A DNA stretch of 64,000 bases from Actinomycetota bacterium. GTDB taxonomy: Bacteria > Actinomycetota > Humimicrobiia > Humimicrobiales > Humimicrobiaceae. The position numbers and the translations under genes are program-made. The first letter of the stretch is position 1. Every line of letters starts with the position of its first letter. Of this stretch, positions 17,940-26,936 are shown one piece after another. The stretch spans positions 1-64,000 of the forward strand of contig JAMCSM010000013.1 in the NCBI GenBank assembly GCA_023380915.1. Direction: 5' to 3'. The notes beneath the pieces are model-generated. The model saw only the letters and a program-made list of their open reading frames with translations. It was not told where the DNA came from and did no database searches.

Positions 17940-18917
17940 TTATAGTTTTTTATTTTTTAATACCTTTTTTATTGATTTTTTAATATTTTTAATACCTAAT
18001 CCAAAATATTCCATAAGTTCCCATGGTTCGCCAGATTCTCCAAAACTATCTCTTATACCTATCATTTCTACTGCAACAGGAAATTTTTGAACCAAAACTT
18101 CTGCTACTGCACTGCCAAGACCACCATAAATTTGATGTTCTTCAGCTGTGACAATTACACCTGTTTTTTTTGCTGTTTGTATTAAGAGTTTTTCGTCTAA
18201 AGGTTTTATGGTATGCATATTTATTACACATACACTAATGTTTTCATTTTCCAGCTCATTTGCTGCTATTAATGACAGAAATACCTCAGAACCAGTTGCT
18301 ATTACTGTAACATCTTTTCCATTTTTTATAATATTTGCTTTACCAATTTCAAAAGGTGTTGATTCATCTGTGAGTATCGGGGTGGGTTCACGGCTTAAAC
18401 GCAAATAAACAGGCCCCTTCATATCAGCAGCGGCAATAGTAGCTTTTCTTGCTTCCATACTGTCTACTGGAGAAACAACAGTCAAATTAGGCAAAACAGA
18501 TGTAAGTGCCAGGTCTTCCAGAGCTTGATGTGAGGCTCCATCAGGGCCAACCATTAAACCTGCATGGGCACCTTCAATTTTTACATTGCAATTACTATAA
18601 CATACGCTTATTTTTAACTGATCCCAACAGCGGCCTGCAGAAAAAACCCCATAGGTACTGACAAATGGTATTAATCCGCATAAACTCATACCGGCTGCTG
18701 CACTCATCATGTTTTGCTCTGCAACTCCAAACTGAAAAAACCTATCTGGAAATTTATTTTTAAAGGCTTGAGATCTTGTTGATTCAGTAAGATCGGCAGT
18801 TAGAACAACTACATTGGAATTTTTATTTCCTAATTCAAGTAAACCCTCACCATAACCTTCTCTTGTGGCTTTCCATGTTTTTTTATTTAAAAGGTTTTGA
18901 TTTACTGGATTATCCAT
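17940..18917 (-). CDS. transketolase, C-terminal subunit
   Basis: A 325-residue half-transketolase with the pyrimidine-binding domain (VVVLTADLTESTRSQAF, FFQFGVAEQNMMSAAAG with the catalytic Glu) and the C-terminal domain. Two-subunit transketolases are common in anaerobes and archaea. It overlaps the N-subunit gene by 8 bp. In characterised apiose pathways a two-subunit enzyme acts on apulose 4-phosphate; here the substrate is unknown. Confidence 0.93.
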   Translation of the reverse strand: MDNPVNQNLLNKKTWKATREGYGEGLLELGNKNSNVVVLTADLTESTRSQAFKNKFPDRFFQFGVAEQNMMSAAAGMSLCGLIPFVSTYGVFSAGRCWDQLKISVCYSNCNVKIEGAHAGLMVGPDGASHQALEDLALTSVLPNLTVVSPVDSMEARKATIAAADMKGPVYLRLSREPTPILTDESTPFEIGKANIIKNGKDVTVIATGSEVFLSLIAANELENENISVCVINMHTIKPLDEKLLIQTAKKTGVIVTAEEHQIYGGLGSAVAEVLVQKFPVAVEMIGIRDSFGESGEPWELMEYFGLGIKNIKKSIKKVLKNKKL

Positions 18918-19734
18918 TTTTTAAATCCTCCATTGCTTTATTGAATTGCTCCTGATTGAGGGCTTTGCCATGCCAATAGCACTGATTCTCCATAAATGAT
19001 ACACCTTTACCTTTCTCGGTGTTTGCAATAATTACTGTAGGTTTTCCCTTGAATTTATTAGCTTCATTAAAACTATTTATTATTTGTTTAAAGTTATGGC
19101 CATCTGTTTCAACTACATTCCATCTAAAATCTTTCCATTTTTCTGCAAGTGGATTTAGTCCCATAACCTCTTCGACAGTTCCATCTATTTGTAATTTATT
19201 ATAATCTACTATTGCACACAGGTTATCTAGTTTATAATGACCGGCACTCATCACAGCTTCCCATATCTGTCCACAGTCACACTCACCATCACCTATCAAA
19301 ACAAATATTCTGCTTTCTTTTTTTAGAAATTTAAGTGCAAGTGCCATTCCAACACCTACGGAAAGGCCCTGGCCAAGAGACCCGCTAGAAATCTCTACAC
19401 CTGGAGTTTTCTTCATCCTGCTTGGGTGACCCTGCAGTCTGGTTCCTAGTTTTCTAAAAGTTGATAATTCTTCTACTGGAAAATACCCTGATTCAGCTAG
19501 GACTGAGTAGAGCAGTGCGCTTGCGTGTCCTTTAGAAAGTATAAATCTGTCTCTATCTTCCCATTCAGGGTTTTTAGGGTCATATCGCATCTGACTGAAA
19601 TAAAGTACAGTTAGTAAGTCAACTGCTGAAAGCGCACCACCTGGGTGGCCACTACCAGCCTCAAAAATCATTTTAACAATGTCGCATCTGATTTTATTTG
19701 AAATTTTTTCTAATTCAGTTATTTCAGCTATCAT
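18910..19734 (-). CDS. transketolase, N-terminal subunit
   Basis: A 274-residue subunit with the thiamine diphosphate domain. It shows GSGHPGGALSAVDLL at about residues 27-41 and the cofactor motif GDGECDCGQIWEA...VDYNK near 148-183. With the C-subunit it forms a complete transketolase moving two-carbon ketol units. It lies between the RuBisCO-like protein and the C-subunit in the leftward operon, 46 bp after the former. Confidence 0.93.
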   Translation of the reverse strand: MIAEITELEKISNKIRCDIVKMIFEAGSGHPGGALSAVDLLTVLYFSQMRYDPKNPEWEDRDRFILSKGHASALLYSVLAESGYFPVEELSTFRKLGTRLQGHPSRMKKTPGVEISSGSLGQGLSVGVGMALALKFLKKESRIFVLIGDGECDCGQIWEAVMSAGHYKLDNLCAIVDYNKLQIDGTVEEVMGLNPLAEKWKDFRWNVVETDGHNFKQIINSFNEANKFKGKPTVIIANTEKGKGVSFMENQCYWHGKALNQEQFNKAMEDLKNG

Positions 19735-19780
19735 TTTATTGCTCCCAATATCAGTTAATTTTTATTTTTAATCTGTTGTT

Positions 19781-20941
19781 TTAATGAGTTTTATAATATT
19801 CCTCAATAACATCCTTCATTGCTTCAACACCTGCTGCAATTCCTCCAGGATATTGAGTAATACCAGTTCCTGCTAAAATCATAATGTCTGTTCCGAATTC
19901 TTTTAAATTTTCTATTAAATTTGATGGTTTTAGCCCCCCCGACAATGCCGGCATCATTTCTTTAATTCCCGGTATCGGCATGGTCATTATATGATTTAAT
20001 GATTTAATTTCCTCAGTTTTCCCTCCAACAAGATAGCCACCTAAAATATTTGACTTAAGATAATCTCCACCCATTAATCTTGCAAATTTTGCTACAATCT
20101 CCGGGCTGACACCCTGTCCTTCTGCTCTACCAAATGCTTCTTTACCACCACAATGTGCGTAAATAGGAACATTATAATTCTGGCTACGAAGCATTTTTAA
20201 ACTGCTAAAACTTGCAGCAAAAAAATTAACCATTAGTGCGTTTGCTCCATTTTTTAGAGCAATTTCTGCAAATTTTACTATATTCTCGGGACCGGTAGTT
20301 ATATGGGGGGCATACAATACTTTTTTACCGGTTTTATCTTCAGCTTTTTTTAAGGCTGTCGTAACCTTTTTTACACGCTCTGCTAAAGGACAATATGCGG
20401 TGTTTAACATTTTTTCATCGTCTTTTATAAACTGCAATCCTCCTGATCCAAACTGGTAGCACATTTCAGCTATTTCATCTGCGGTAAGTCCGGAGGTAGG
20501 TTTAACTATAGTGCCAATAACAGGTTCATTTTTTGATACACCTAAATATTTTTTTGTTTTATCTAATCCCCATCCAGGTCCTGGAAAATACTTATATGCA
20601 AATTCTGGCAGTTCAAAATCTACCAACCTTGATTTTTCATAGGTAATTAGTGCATGAGTTGCCCCACCAATCATTGATAACCAGACTGAAGAAAATGCAC
20701 TCTCTTCCATATTGAAGTTTATTAGAGGAAAAAGTAAAGTAACATATCCTTTACCTTTTTCAAATTCGTTTACTTCTAATACTTCACCTATGCACTTTTT
20801 AAATAATTTTGTAGGTTTCAAATTTTGATTACTCCATTTTCCCGTAGTTTCAAGTTCAACAAGATGTTCTGCAACCTCTTTTAGGTTTTGATTAGTTTCA
20901 ATATAATAAATAGCTTTTAAACTATCTTTAATGGAATGCAT
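19781..20941 (-). CDS. RuBisCO-like protein (form IV type)
   Basis: A 386-residue RuBisCO large-chain homologue. The first catalytic lysine region IVKPTSGLTADE and the metal-site motif IKDDEKM are kept, as is a His in YAHCGGKEAFG. The segment where RuBisCO has its second active-site His reads GVSPEIVAKFARLMGGDY, and loop 6 is changed (GGYLVGGKTEE). It is therefore a RuBisCO-like protein, probably an isomerase, decarboxylase or related enolate-forming enzyme. Its place between E1 beta and transketolase suggests sugar-acid or branched-sugar catabolism. Confidence 0.85.
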   Translation of the reverse strand: MHSIKDSLKAIYYIETNQNLKEVAEHLVELETTGKWSNQNLKPTKLFKKCIGEVLEVNEFEKGKGYVTLLFPLINFNMEESAFSSVWLSMIGGATHALITYEKSRLVDFELPEFAYKYFPGPGWGLDKTKKYLGVSKNEPVIGTIVKPTSGLTADEIAEMCYQFGSGGLQFIKDDEKMLNTAYCPLAERVKKVTTALKKAEDKTGKKVLYAPHITTGPENIVKFAEIALKNGANALMVNFFAASFSSLKMLRSQNYNVPIYAHCGGKEAFGRAEGQGVSPEIVAKFARLMGGDYLKSNILGGYLVGGKTEEIKSLNHIMTMPIPGIKEMMPALSGGLKPSNLIENLKEFGTDIMILAGTGITQYPGGIAAGVEAMKDVIEEYYKTH

Positions 20942-20953
20942 TTAATTCTCCCT

Positions 20954-21937
20954 TTAGTCTGACTTTTTAAAAATTTTTTTTATCTTTTTTACAACTGTAT
21001 CTGTTTGAGGTATGACAATTTTTTCTAAATTGCGGTTAAATGGAATAGGGGTATCCATTGCAGCAATCCTTTCAATCGGGCTGTCAAGATAATCAAAAAT
21101 TTTTTCAGTTATTTGTGCACTGATTTCAGCCCCGACTCCTCCTGTTTTACAATCCTCCCCTACAATAATCAACTTGTTTGTTTTTTTTACTGAATTAATT
21201 ATTGTTTCGATATCCATGGGGGATAAAGTTCTAAGATCAATTACTTCAACATCTATTCCATCCCGTTTGAGTGAATCAGCTGCTTCAAGTGCGTTAAGAA
21301 CCATTCTGGAATAAGTTACTAATGTTATGTCATCTCCGGGTTTTTTTATCTCGGCTTTTCCTAATGGCGCAGTATATTCTTCTTCTGGAATTTGCCCTTT
21401 TTCATTGTAAAGAAGTTTATGTTCAATAAATAATGCTGGGTTATCGTCTCTAATTGCTGACTTTAATAAACCTTTAGCATCATAAGGGGTAGAAGGCATA
21501 ACAACTTTTATCCCCGGGACATGAATAAACCATGCTTCTAAACTTTGTGAGTGTTGTGCTGCATAACTTTTTCCTGCGCCTCCCTGCGTTCTGATAACAA
21601 GAGGGACTTTTATATTTCCACCAAGCATAAACCTTGTTTTAGCAACTTGGTTGAAAACCTGGTCCATGCATGTACCAATAAAATCTATAAACATTATTTC
21701 AGCAATTGGCCTTAAACCTGTAAGTGCTAAACCCAATGCTGCTCCAATAATCGCAGATTCTGATATTGGTGTATCAATTACTCTTTTTGGACCAAATTTG
21801 GCATGTAAGCCCTTTGTAACTGCCATTGCTCCACCAAATAATCCTACATCCTCACCCAATAGGATTATATTGGTATCTTTCGCCATCTCTTCAGCTATTG
21901 CTTCATTTATTGCATCTCTATATGTTATTTCTCTCAA
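20954..21937 (-). CDS. 2-oxoacid or acetoin dehydrogenase E1, beta subunit
   Basis: A 327-residue transketolase-like beta subunit (LLGEDVGLFGGAMAVTKGL, DTPISESAIIGAALGLAL, AQHSQSLEAWF, RTLSPMDIET). It overlaps the alpha gene by 20 bp. E1 heterotetramers decarboxylate pyruvate, acetoin or branched-chain 2-oxoacids. No E2 or E3 gene is in the window, so the acyl acceptor must come from elsewhere, or the pair works alone as a ThDP lyase. Confidence 0.9.
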   Translation of the reverse strand: MREITYRDAINEAIAEEMAKDTNIILLGEDVGLFGGAMAVTKGLHAKFGPKRVIDTPISESAIIGAALGLALTGLRPIAEIMFIDFIGTCMDQVFNQVAKTRFMLGGNIKVPLVIRTQGGAGKSYAAQHSQSLEAWFIHVPGIKVVMPSTPYDAKGLLKSAIRDDNPALFIEHKLLYNEKGQIPEEEYTAPLGKAEIKKPGDDITLVTYSRMVLNALEAADSLKRDGIDVEVIDLRTLSPMDIETIINSVKKTNKLIIVGEDCKTGGVGAEISAQITEKIFDYLDSPIERIAAMDTPIPFNRNLEKIVIPQTDTVVKKIKKIFKKSD

Positions 21938-22907
21938 AAAAGATTGCCTCCTTAATTCTTCCTAAATCCGGTTCGGGACTATTAAATGCGTAATCCAATG
22001 CTTCTTTTATTTCTTTATCTACGGTTTTATTAATTTTTTCTATTTCAATTACTGGTATTTTAAAATTATTTATGAGTTTTTCTTTAAAACATTGGATTGG
22101 ACACTTTTTTAACCATTCCTGTTCTTCCTCTTTAGTTCTATACGGTTTATGATCGCTTGCACCATGTCCCATAAAGCGATAGGTTTTACATTCAATGAGT
22201 GATGGTCCTTTATCATTTCTTGCCCTATTAACCATTTCTCTTGCTTTTTCATAAACGTCTAAAACATCCATGCCATCAGCTATTACACCTGGTATTCCAT
22301 AAGCTTTTGCTCTGTCAGCAATATCAGGAGTTGCAGATACTTTATTATAATAAGTTGATAATCCATATAGATTATTTTCACAAACAAAAATAACAGGTAA
22401 GCTAAAAGCTGAAGCGAAATTTAAAGACTCATGAAATGTACCCTGGTTTGATGCAGCATCACCAAAAAAACATACACAAACCTGCTTTGTATTTCTATAT
22501 TTAATGGAAATTCCAGCACCAACTGATATTGGCAAACCGCCACCCACTATGCCATTTGCACCTATATTACCAACACTTAAGTCTGCAATATGCATTGAAC
22601 CGCCAAGTCCATGGCAGTACCCCGTATCTTTTCCTAATATTTCTGCAAATATTTTTTTTAAATCTCCACCCTTGGCAAGGCAATGCCCATGTCCACGGTG
22701 TGTGCTGATAATATAGTCCTCTTTTTTTAGGTTTTGACACACTCCTACAGCCACAGCTTCTTCGCCTATATATAAATGTGGCGACATGCCAAACATCTTA
22801 CCATGTGTGTACAATTCATATATTTTTTCTTCCATTTTTCTAATTGATAGCATCTGATAATATAATGCAAGTAATTGTTTTTTTGAATATTCTTTATAAT
22901 TTGTCAT
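21918..22907 (-). CDS. 2-oxoacid or acetoin dehydrogenase E1, alpha subunit
   Basis: A 329-residue alpha subunit with ISTHRGHGHCLAKGGD, GGSMHIAD and the thiamine diphosphate motif GDAASNQGTFHES...CENN near residue 148. GDA replaces the usual GDG, a variation I cannot judge. It is the first gene of the leftward operon that includes the RuBisCO-like protein, transketolase and SIS isomerase. It resembles acetoin dehydrogenase AcoA and PDH E1 alpha about equally by eye. Confidence 0.9.
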   Translation of the reverse strand: MTNYKEYSKKQLLALYYQMLSIRKMEEKIYELYTHGKMFGMSPHLYIGEEAVAVGVCQNLKKEDYIISTHRGHGHCLAKGGDLKKIFAEILGKDTGYCHGLGGSMHIADLSVGNIGANGIVGGGLPISVGAGISIKYRNTKQVCVCFFGDAASNQGTFHESLNFASAFSLPVIFVCENNLYGLSTYYNKVSATPDIADRAKAYGIPGVIADGMDVLDVYEKAREMVNRARNDKGPSLIECKTYRFMGHGASDHKPYRTKEEEQEWLKKCPIQCFKEKLINNFKIPVIEIEKINKTVDKEIKEALDYAFNSPEPDLGRIKEAIFFERNNI

Positions 22908-23142
22908 TTTTTTATTGCAAGGAAATAATTAATGGTATATTTTAAATTAATCTTAAATATTTTATATAATTATTAACATTATAAATAAATTAAATTTTAA
23001 ATGTTAAATATTTTTAAAAGTATTTGCAAGAATATAACATAATACTATAATTATATCAAATATTTTAACTAATTGGGTTTTAAATTTTGAAAATATGATT
23101 CTCATTATATTATTTTAAGAAATATGATTTTATTATATTAAA
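22908..23142. promoter_or_regulatory. divergent control region
   Basis: This very AT-rich gap separates the leftward operon from the rightward FGGY kinase, so both promoters should lie here. TTAACATT (22973-22980) and AATGTTAA (23000-23007) form an inverted repeat, and an imperfect direct repeat AATATGATT...ATTATATT occurs twice near 23091-23141. These are candidate sites for the DeoR regulator encoded nearby; no clear -35/-10 pair was picked. Confidence 0.4.
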
Positions 23143-24666
23143 ATGGTTAAAAAATATTTTATAGGAATTGATATAGGTACAACCTATTTGAAAGCTGGAA
23201 TATATGATTTGAATGGTAATTTAATAAATCATTATAATTCTATTTTAAATTTGTATAATCAAAAAGAAAATGAATATTACCAGGACACTGAAGAGATTTA
23301 TCTAAAAACTATAGATTGCATAAAAAAATGCATTACAGACAAATCGATAGAATCAGATCAAATAAAGTGCATATCTTTTGATGGCCAGATGGGCGGTATA
23401 CTGGCTATAGATAAAAATTATAATCCAGTCATTAATTATGATTTAGGGATAGACAATAAAGCTAAAAAATATTCATTTTTATTAAATAAGAAAAATTTTA
23501 AGTATATTTATAATAAAACAGGCTGCGCTTCTACCTATGGACAGAAAATAATTTACTGGAGCAATAAAAGAAATATAAACAAAAAAATCCAAAAATTTAT
23601 AAATATCGCAGATTATGTAAGTGGCAGGATATGTGGTATAAAATCAGATGAAGCTTTTATGAATTTTTCTTATTTATGCTGGTCAGGATTATGTGACAGT
23701 GAGAAATTAAATTGGTCCAAAGAGATTTGTAATAAATTTAATATTGATATGAATAAATTACCCAGGATTGTTGAAGCTTTTAATATTATAGGGCATATTG
23801 ATAAAAGACACGCAGAATTGACAGGTTTAAAGGAAGGGACTCCAGTAGCAGCTGGAGGCGGTGATGGAAGCGTCACGTTAATGGGGGCGGGTGTCAATAA
23901 ACCAGGAATAATTGCGGTTTTGCTTGGAACCGCGGTAGGTACAGTATATTCTATTGAAGGTATGGTTAAAAATAGTAAGTTAAAATTAAACAACCTGTAT
24001 TCTATTTTTAGGGATTTAAAGTTTTTATCGAGTTATGATCTTGGTGGCTTGACACATTCATGGTTTACAAAATCCTTCATGGATAATGTTAATATAGATA
24101 AATCTCTTTTTGAACTTGATAAAAAAATAATAAATATTCCCCCGTGTTCAGAAAATCTTTTATTTTTACCAATTTTTGAGAATTCAATACTATCTCAAAA
24201 TCAATACAGAAAAGGTGCATGGATTGGTTTAAATCCTAATCATAAAATAGAGCATTTATATAAATCTACTCTGGAATCCATTGCTTTTACAAGATATTTA
24301 GAATTTACGAATATATTGAAAGCCTGTAAACGTGATATAAATCAAGAATATGAAATAATATTAATAGGCGGGGGAGCAAAAAGTGATATCTGGAGTCAAA
24401 TATTATCAGACATTTTTGGGAAAAGGGTGCAAAGATATGTCAGAAATGATTTTGCAACTTTAGGTTCAGCGTTTATAGCTGCTAAGAGTATTGGTGAGAT
24501 TGATGATATCTCAAACAGTATAGCTAATGCCCTTATTAAAAAGCCTTATGATTATCCGAAAATGAAAAAACATAAAAAATATAAAGAATTTATGAAAATA
24601 TTTGGTTTTGCATTGGATAAAACTGAAGAAATATTTACGAAGCTTAATAATTTTAATGTAAATTGA
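23143..24666 (+). CDS. FGGY-family carbohydrate kinase
   Basis: A 507-residue ATP-dependent sugar kinase resembling xylulokinase. The N-terminal phosphate loop is FIGIDIGTTYLKAGIYD, the mid-domain has SFDGQMGG, and the C-terminal signature IGGGAKSDIWSQIL is present. It should phosphorylate a ketose or polyol that enters the island's pathway. It is divergent from the transketolase operon and is followed by the DeoR regulator. A tail fragment of another FGGY kinase is at 51036-51404. Confidence 0.88.
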   Translation: MVKKYFIGIDIGTTYLKAGIYDLNGNLINHYNSILNLYNQKENEYYQDTEEIYLKTIDCIKKCITDKSIESDQIKCISFDGQMGGILAIDKNYNPVINYDLGIDNKAKKYSFLLNKKNFKYIYNKTGCASTYGQKIIYWSNKRNINKKIQKFINIADYVSGRICGIKSDEAFMNFSYLCWSGLCDSEKLNWSKEICNKFNIDMNKLPRIVEAFNIIGHIDKRHAELTGLKEGTPVAAGGGDGSVTLMGAGVNKPGIIAVLLGTAVGTVYSIEGMVKNSKLKLNNLYSIFRDLKFLSSYDLGGLTHSWFTKSFMDNVNIDKSLFELDKKIINIPPCSENLLFLPIFENSILSQNQYRKGAWIGLNPNHKIEHLYKSTLESIAFTRYLEFTNILKACKRDINQEYEIILIGGGAKSDIWSQILSDIFGKRVQRYVRNDFATLGSAFIAAKSIGEIDDISNSIANALIKKPYDYPKMKKHKKYKEFMKIFGFALDKTEEIFTKLNNFNVN

Positions 24667-24731
24667 TATGATTTTATTTATTTTTAATTATAATTTTCAA
24701 TTGTAATGTTATTTAAAAAAAGAGGGTTCCT

Positions 24732-25514
24732 ATGAGGAGTTTAGAGAGAAGAAAAAAAATAATAGATATTTTGAATAAACATGAGCAAGTAAAAGTAAAA
24801 GAAATAGCTAAAATTCTTGCAGAGAAAGAAAATAATATAAGAAGAGATATTAGAATTTTGCGTGATATGGGACTTTTATCAAAAGTATATGGTGGTATAA
24901 AAATACCTGGTGAGGAAAATATTATTGAAAAATATTTTTATGATGAAATCTATAATAATTCCGAAAAGGAACTCATAGCACAAAAAGCAGTAGAATATAT
25001 TCAGGAAAATGATACTATATTTTTAAGTTCTGGTACTACGGTATTTAAGCTTGCGGAAATTTTATATCGCTATGATTATAAATTGAATATCATAACACTC
25101 TCTCTTCCTGTTGCTACACTGCTTGCAAAAAAGAATAATTTTAACTTGATATTTATTGGTGGTACTTTAATTAGAGAAAATTTTTCTTTCGAAGGCTCTC
25201 TGGTTGAGCAATTATTAAAATTTTTTAACATAGACAAAGCTTTTGTTGGTGTAAGAGGTTTTAGTTATGATCATGGTTTTACAATACCAACTATGGAACA
25301 GGTGACGACATTAAGGGCACTTGCAAGATTTTCAGGTGAAATAAATGTTTTAGTTGACCATACTAAATTTTTAAAGAGATGCCTAATAATACTATCAACA
25401 TTTGATGATGAACTAATTAGAAATAAGATCAGAAGAGTAATAACAGATAAAACAACTGCACAAAAAGATATCGATAGGTTAAAAGAAGAGGGTACAGAAG
25501 TTGTAGTGGTATAA
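24732..25514 (+). CDS. DeoR-family transcriptional regulator
   Basis: A 260-residue regulator with an N-terminal HTH (VKVKEIAKILAEKENNIRRDIRIL) and a C-terminal sugar-phosphate sensor domain (LSSGTTVFKLAEIL, FIGGTLIRENFSFEG, DHTKF). DeoR proteins usually repress sugar operons and respond to a phosphorylated intermediate. Located between the kinase and the glycyl-radical activase, it is a likely local controller of the island. Confidence 0.92.
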   Translation: MRSLERRKKIIDILNKHEQVKVKEIAKILAEKENNIRRDIRILRDMGLLSKVYGGIKIPGEENIIEKYFYDEIYNNSEKELIAQKAVEYIQENDTIFLSSGTTVFKLAEILYRYDYKLNIITLSLPVATLLAKKNNFNLIFIGGTLIRENFSFEGSLVEQLLKFFNIDKAFVGVRGFSYDHGFTIPTMEQVTTLRALARFSGEINVLVDHTKFLKRCLIILSTFDDELIRNKIRRVITDKTTAQKDIDRLKEEGTEVVVV

Positions 25515-25597
25515 CAAATGTTTTCTCTTCAGTTTGCATCATAGTACATATTTTTTGATTAATATCCATTAAATCTATAAAAATCTCTTTTCAATTA

Positions 25598-26518
25598 ATG
25601 AATAATTTAAATTTAATTAAAGGTGTGATTACAGATATTCAGAAATTTTCTTTGCATGATGGTCCCGGAATAAGAACAGTAGTTTTTTTTAAAGGTTGCT
25701 GTTTGAATTGTCCCTGGTGCTGTAATCCTGAAACAATCAGCAAGCTTCCTGAAATTGGATACCTGGCTGCGAAATGTATAGGTTGTAAAAAATGTGAAGA
25801 AATATGCCCCATAAAGGCAATTAAGTTTAAAAATTTTTTTAAAATTGATATATCAAGGTGTGATTTATGTGGTTCTTGTATTGAAAATTGTTTTTCTGGT
25901 GCATTAAAATTATTAGGAAGGTTCATGTCCAGCGAGGAAGTAATTTCAGAAGTTATTAAAGATGATGCATTTTACAGAAAATCAGGCGGAGGAGTAACCA
26001 TATCAGGTGGAGAACCACTATGTCAGGAAGAATTTTTATTGGATTTATTATCTAATCTTAAAAAATATGGAGTAAATATTGCTATAGAGACGTCGGGTTA
26101 TGGCAAATGGGAAGTTTTTAGTGAGGCTCTAAATTATACAGATTATCTTTTATTTGATTTTAAAATTTTTAATGATACAGAACATATGACTTTATTAGGT
26201 GTTAGCAATGAATTAATAAAAGATAATTTATTAAAAGCCAGTAAAAGAAATATTCCTATCTTTGTTAGAATTCCCACTATTCCAGGTTATACATCTGATA
26301 CCGATAATATTATTAAAATTATAGAATTTACAGAAGATTTAGATAATATTGAAGCTATTCATCTTCTCTCATATCATCGTTTAGGTATTTCAAAATATAA
26401 ATTCTTAAATAAAGAATATAAATTGCATAATGTAAAGACTCTTAGCAAACATGAATTTGAAAATATTTTAAAAATAGTGAAACAGATTACCAGGAAAAAG
26501 ATAGTTGTTGGTGGTTAA
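25598..26518 (+). CDS. glycyl-radical enzyme activating protein
   Basis: A 306-residue radical SAM enzyme. The SAM cluster motif CCLNCPWC (CxxxCxxC) is near residue 36, followed by two ferredoxin-type clusters (CIGCKKCEEICP and CDLCGSCIENC), then GGVTISGGEPL. Two extra clusters are typical of activases for eliminating glycyl radical enzymes rather than for pyruvate formate-lyase. Its partner is probably the glycyl radical enzyme about 13 kb downstream on the same strand; none is adjacent. Confidence 0.93.
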   Translation: MNNLNLIKGVITDIQKFSLHDGPGIRTVVFFKGCCLNCPWCCNPETISKLPEIGYLAAKCIGCKKCEEICPIKAIKFKNFFKIDISRCDLCGSCIENCFSGALKLLGRFMSSEEVISEVIKDDAFYRKSGGGVTISGGEPLCQEEFLLDLLSNLKKYGVNIAIETSGYGKWEVFSEALNYTDYLLFDFKIFNDTEHMTLLGVSNELIKDNLLKASKRNIPIFVRIPTIPGYTSDTDNIIKIIEFTEDLDNIEAIHLLSYHRLGISKYKFLNKEYKLHNVKTLSKHEFENILKIVKQITRKKIVVGG

Positions 26519-26936
26519 ACATATCCATAGTCCGGTAATGTTCAAATATTTTTACGATTTCATAATGTATATGTATTAAATATAAATTATATTTAACATT
26601 ATTCTTTATAATTCTGTAAAATAATCAAAATATCATTAAATTTAATGGAAATTTAATATATATTGAATTATATTGTTGACAAATTTGAAAGATAGTATAT
26701 AATACCTTTTGATTATTATAAATAGTTTATATTATTATTAAATAAAACAGATATTTTATAAATTTTTCAATTTCTTTAAAAAACTTAATACAATAGAAAA
26801 TAAATTAAGGCTTTTTATTGTTAGAATTTTAATCATTTTGTAAAAAAATAATGGGGAGGTGGTGTTTTCTAAAAATATATTTTTTCTAATAGCAAAAAGA
26901 TAGAATCAAAAAATGATTCAGGAAGGAAGGAGAGCT
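26519..26936 (+). promoter_or_regulatory. promoter and long leader of the ABC sugar operon
   Basis: TTGACA at 26676-26681 and TATAAT at 26698-26703 are 16 bp apart, a near-consensus promoter. The start codon is more than 230 bp further on, so the transcript has a long AT-rich leader. A palindrome CAAATTTG (26680-26687) overlaps the promoter. AGGAAGGAGAG just before 26937 is the ribosome binding site. No known riboswitch was recognised. Confidence 0.7.

Noticed and set aside
19781..20941. True CO2-fixing RuBisCO
   Set aside because: One active-site His and the loop 6 context are changed, and no phosphoribulokinase or AMP-pathway partner is present.
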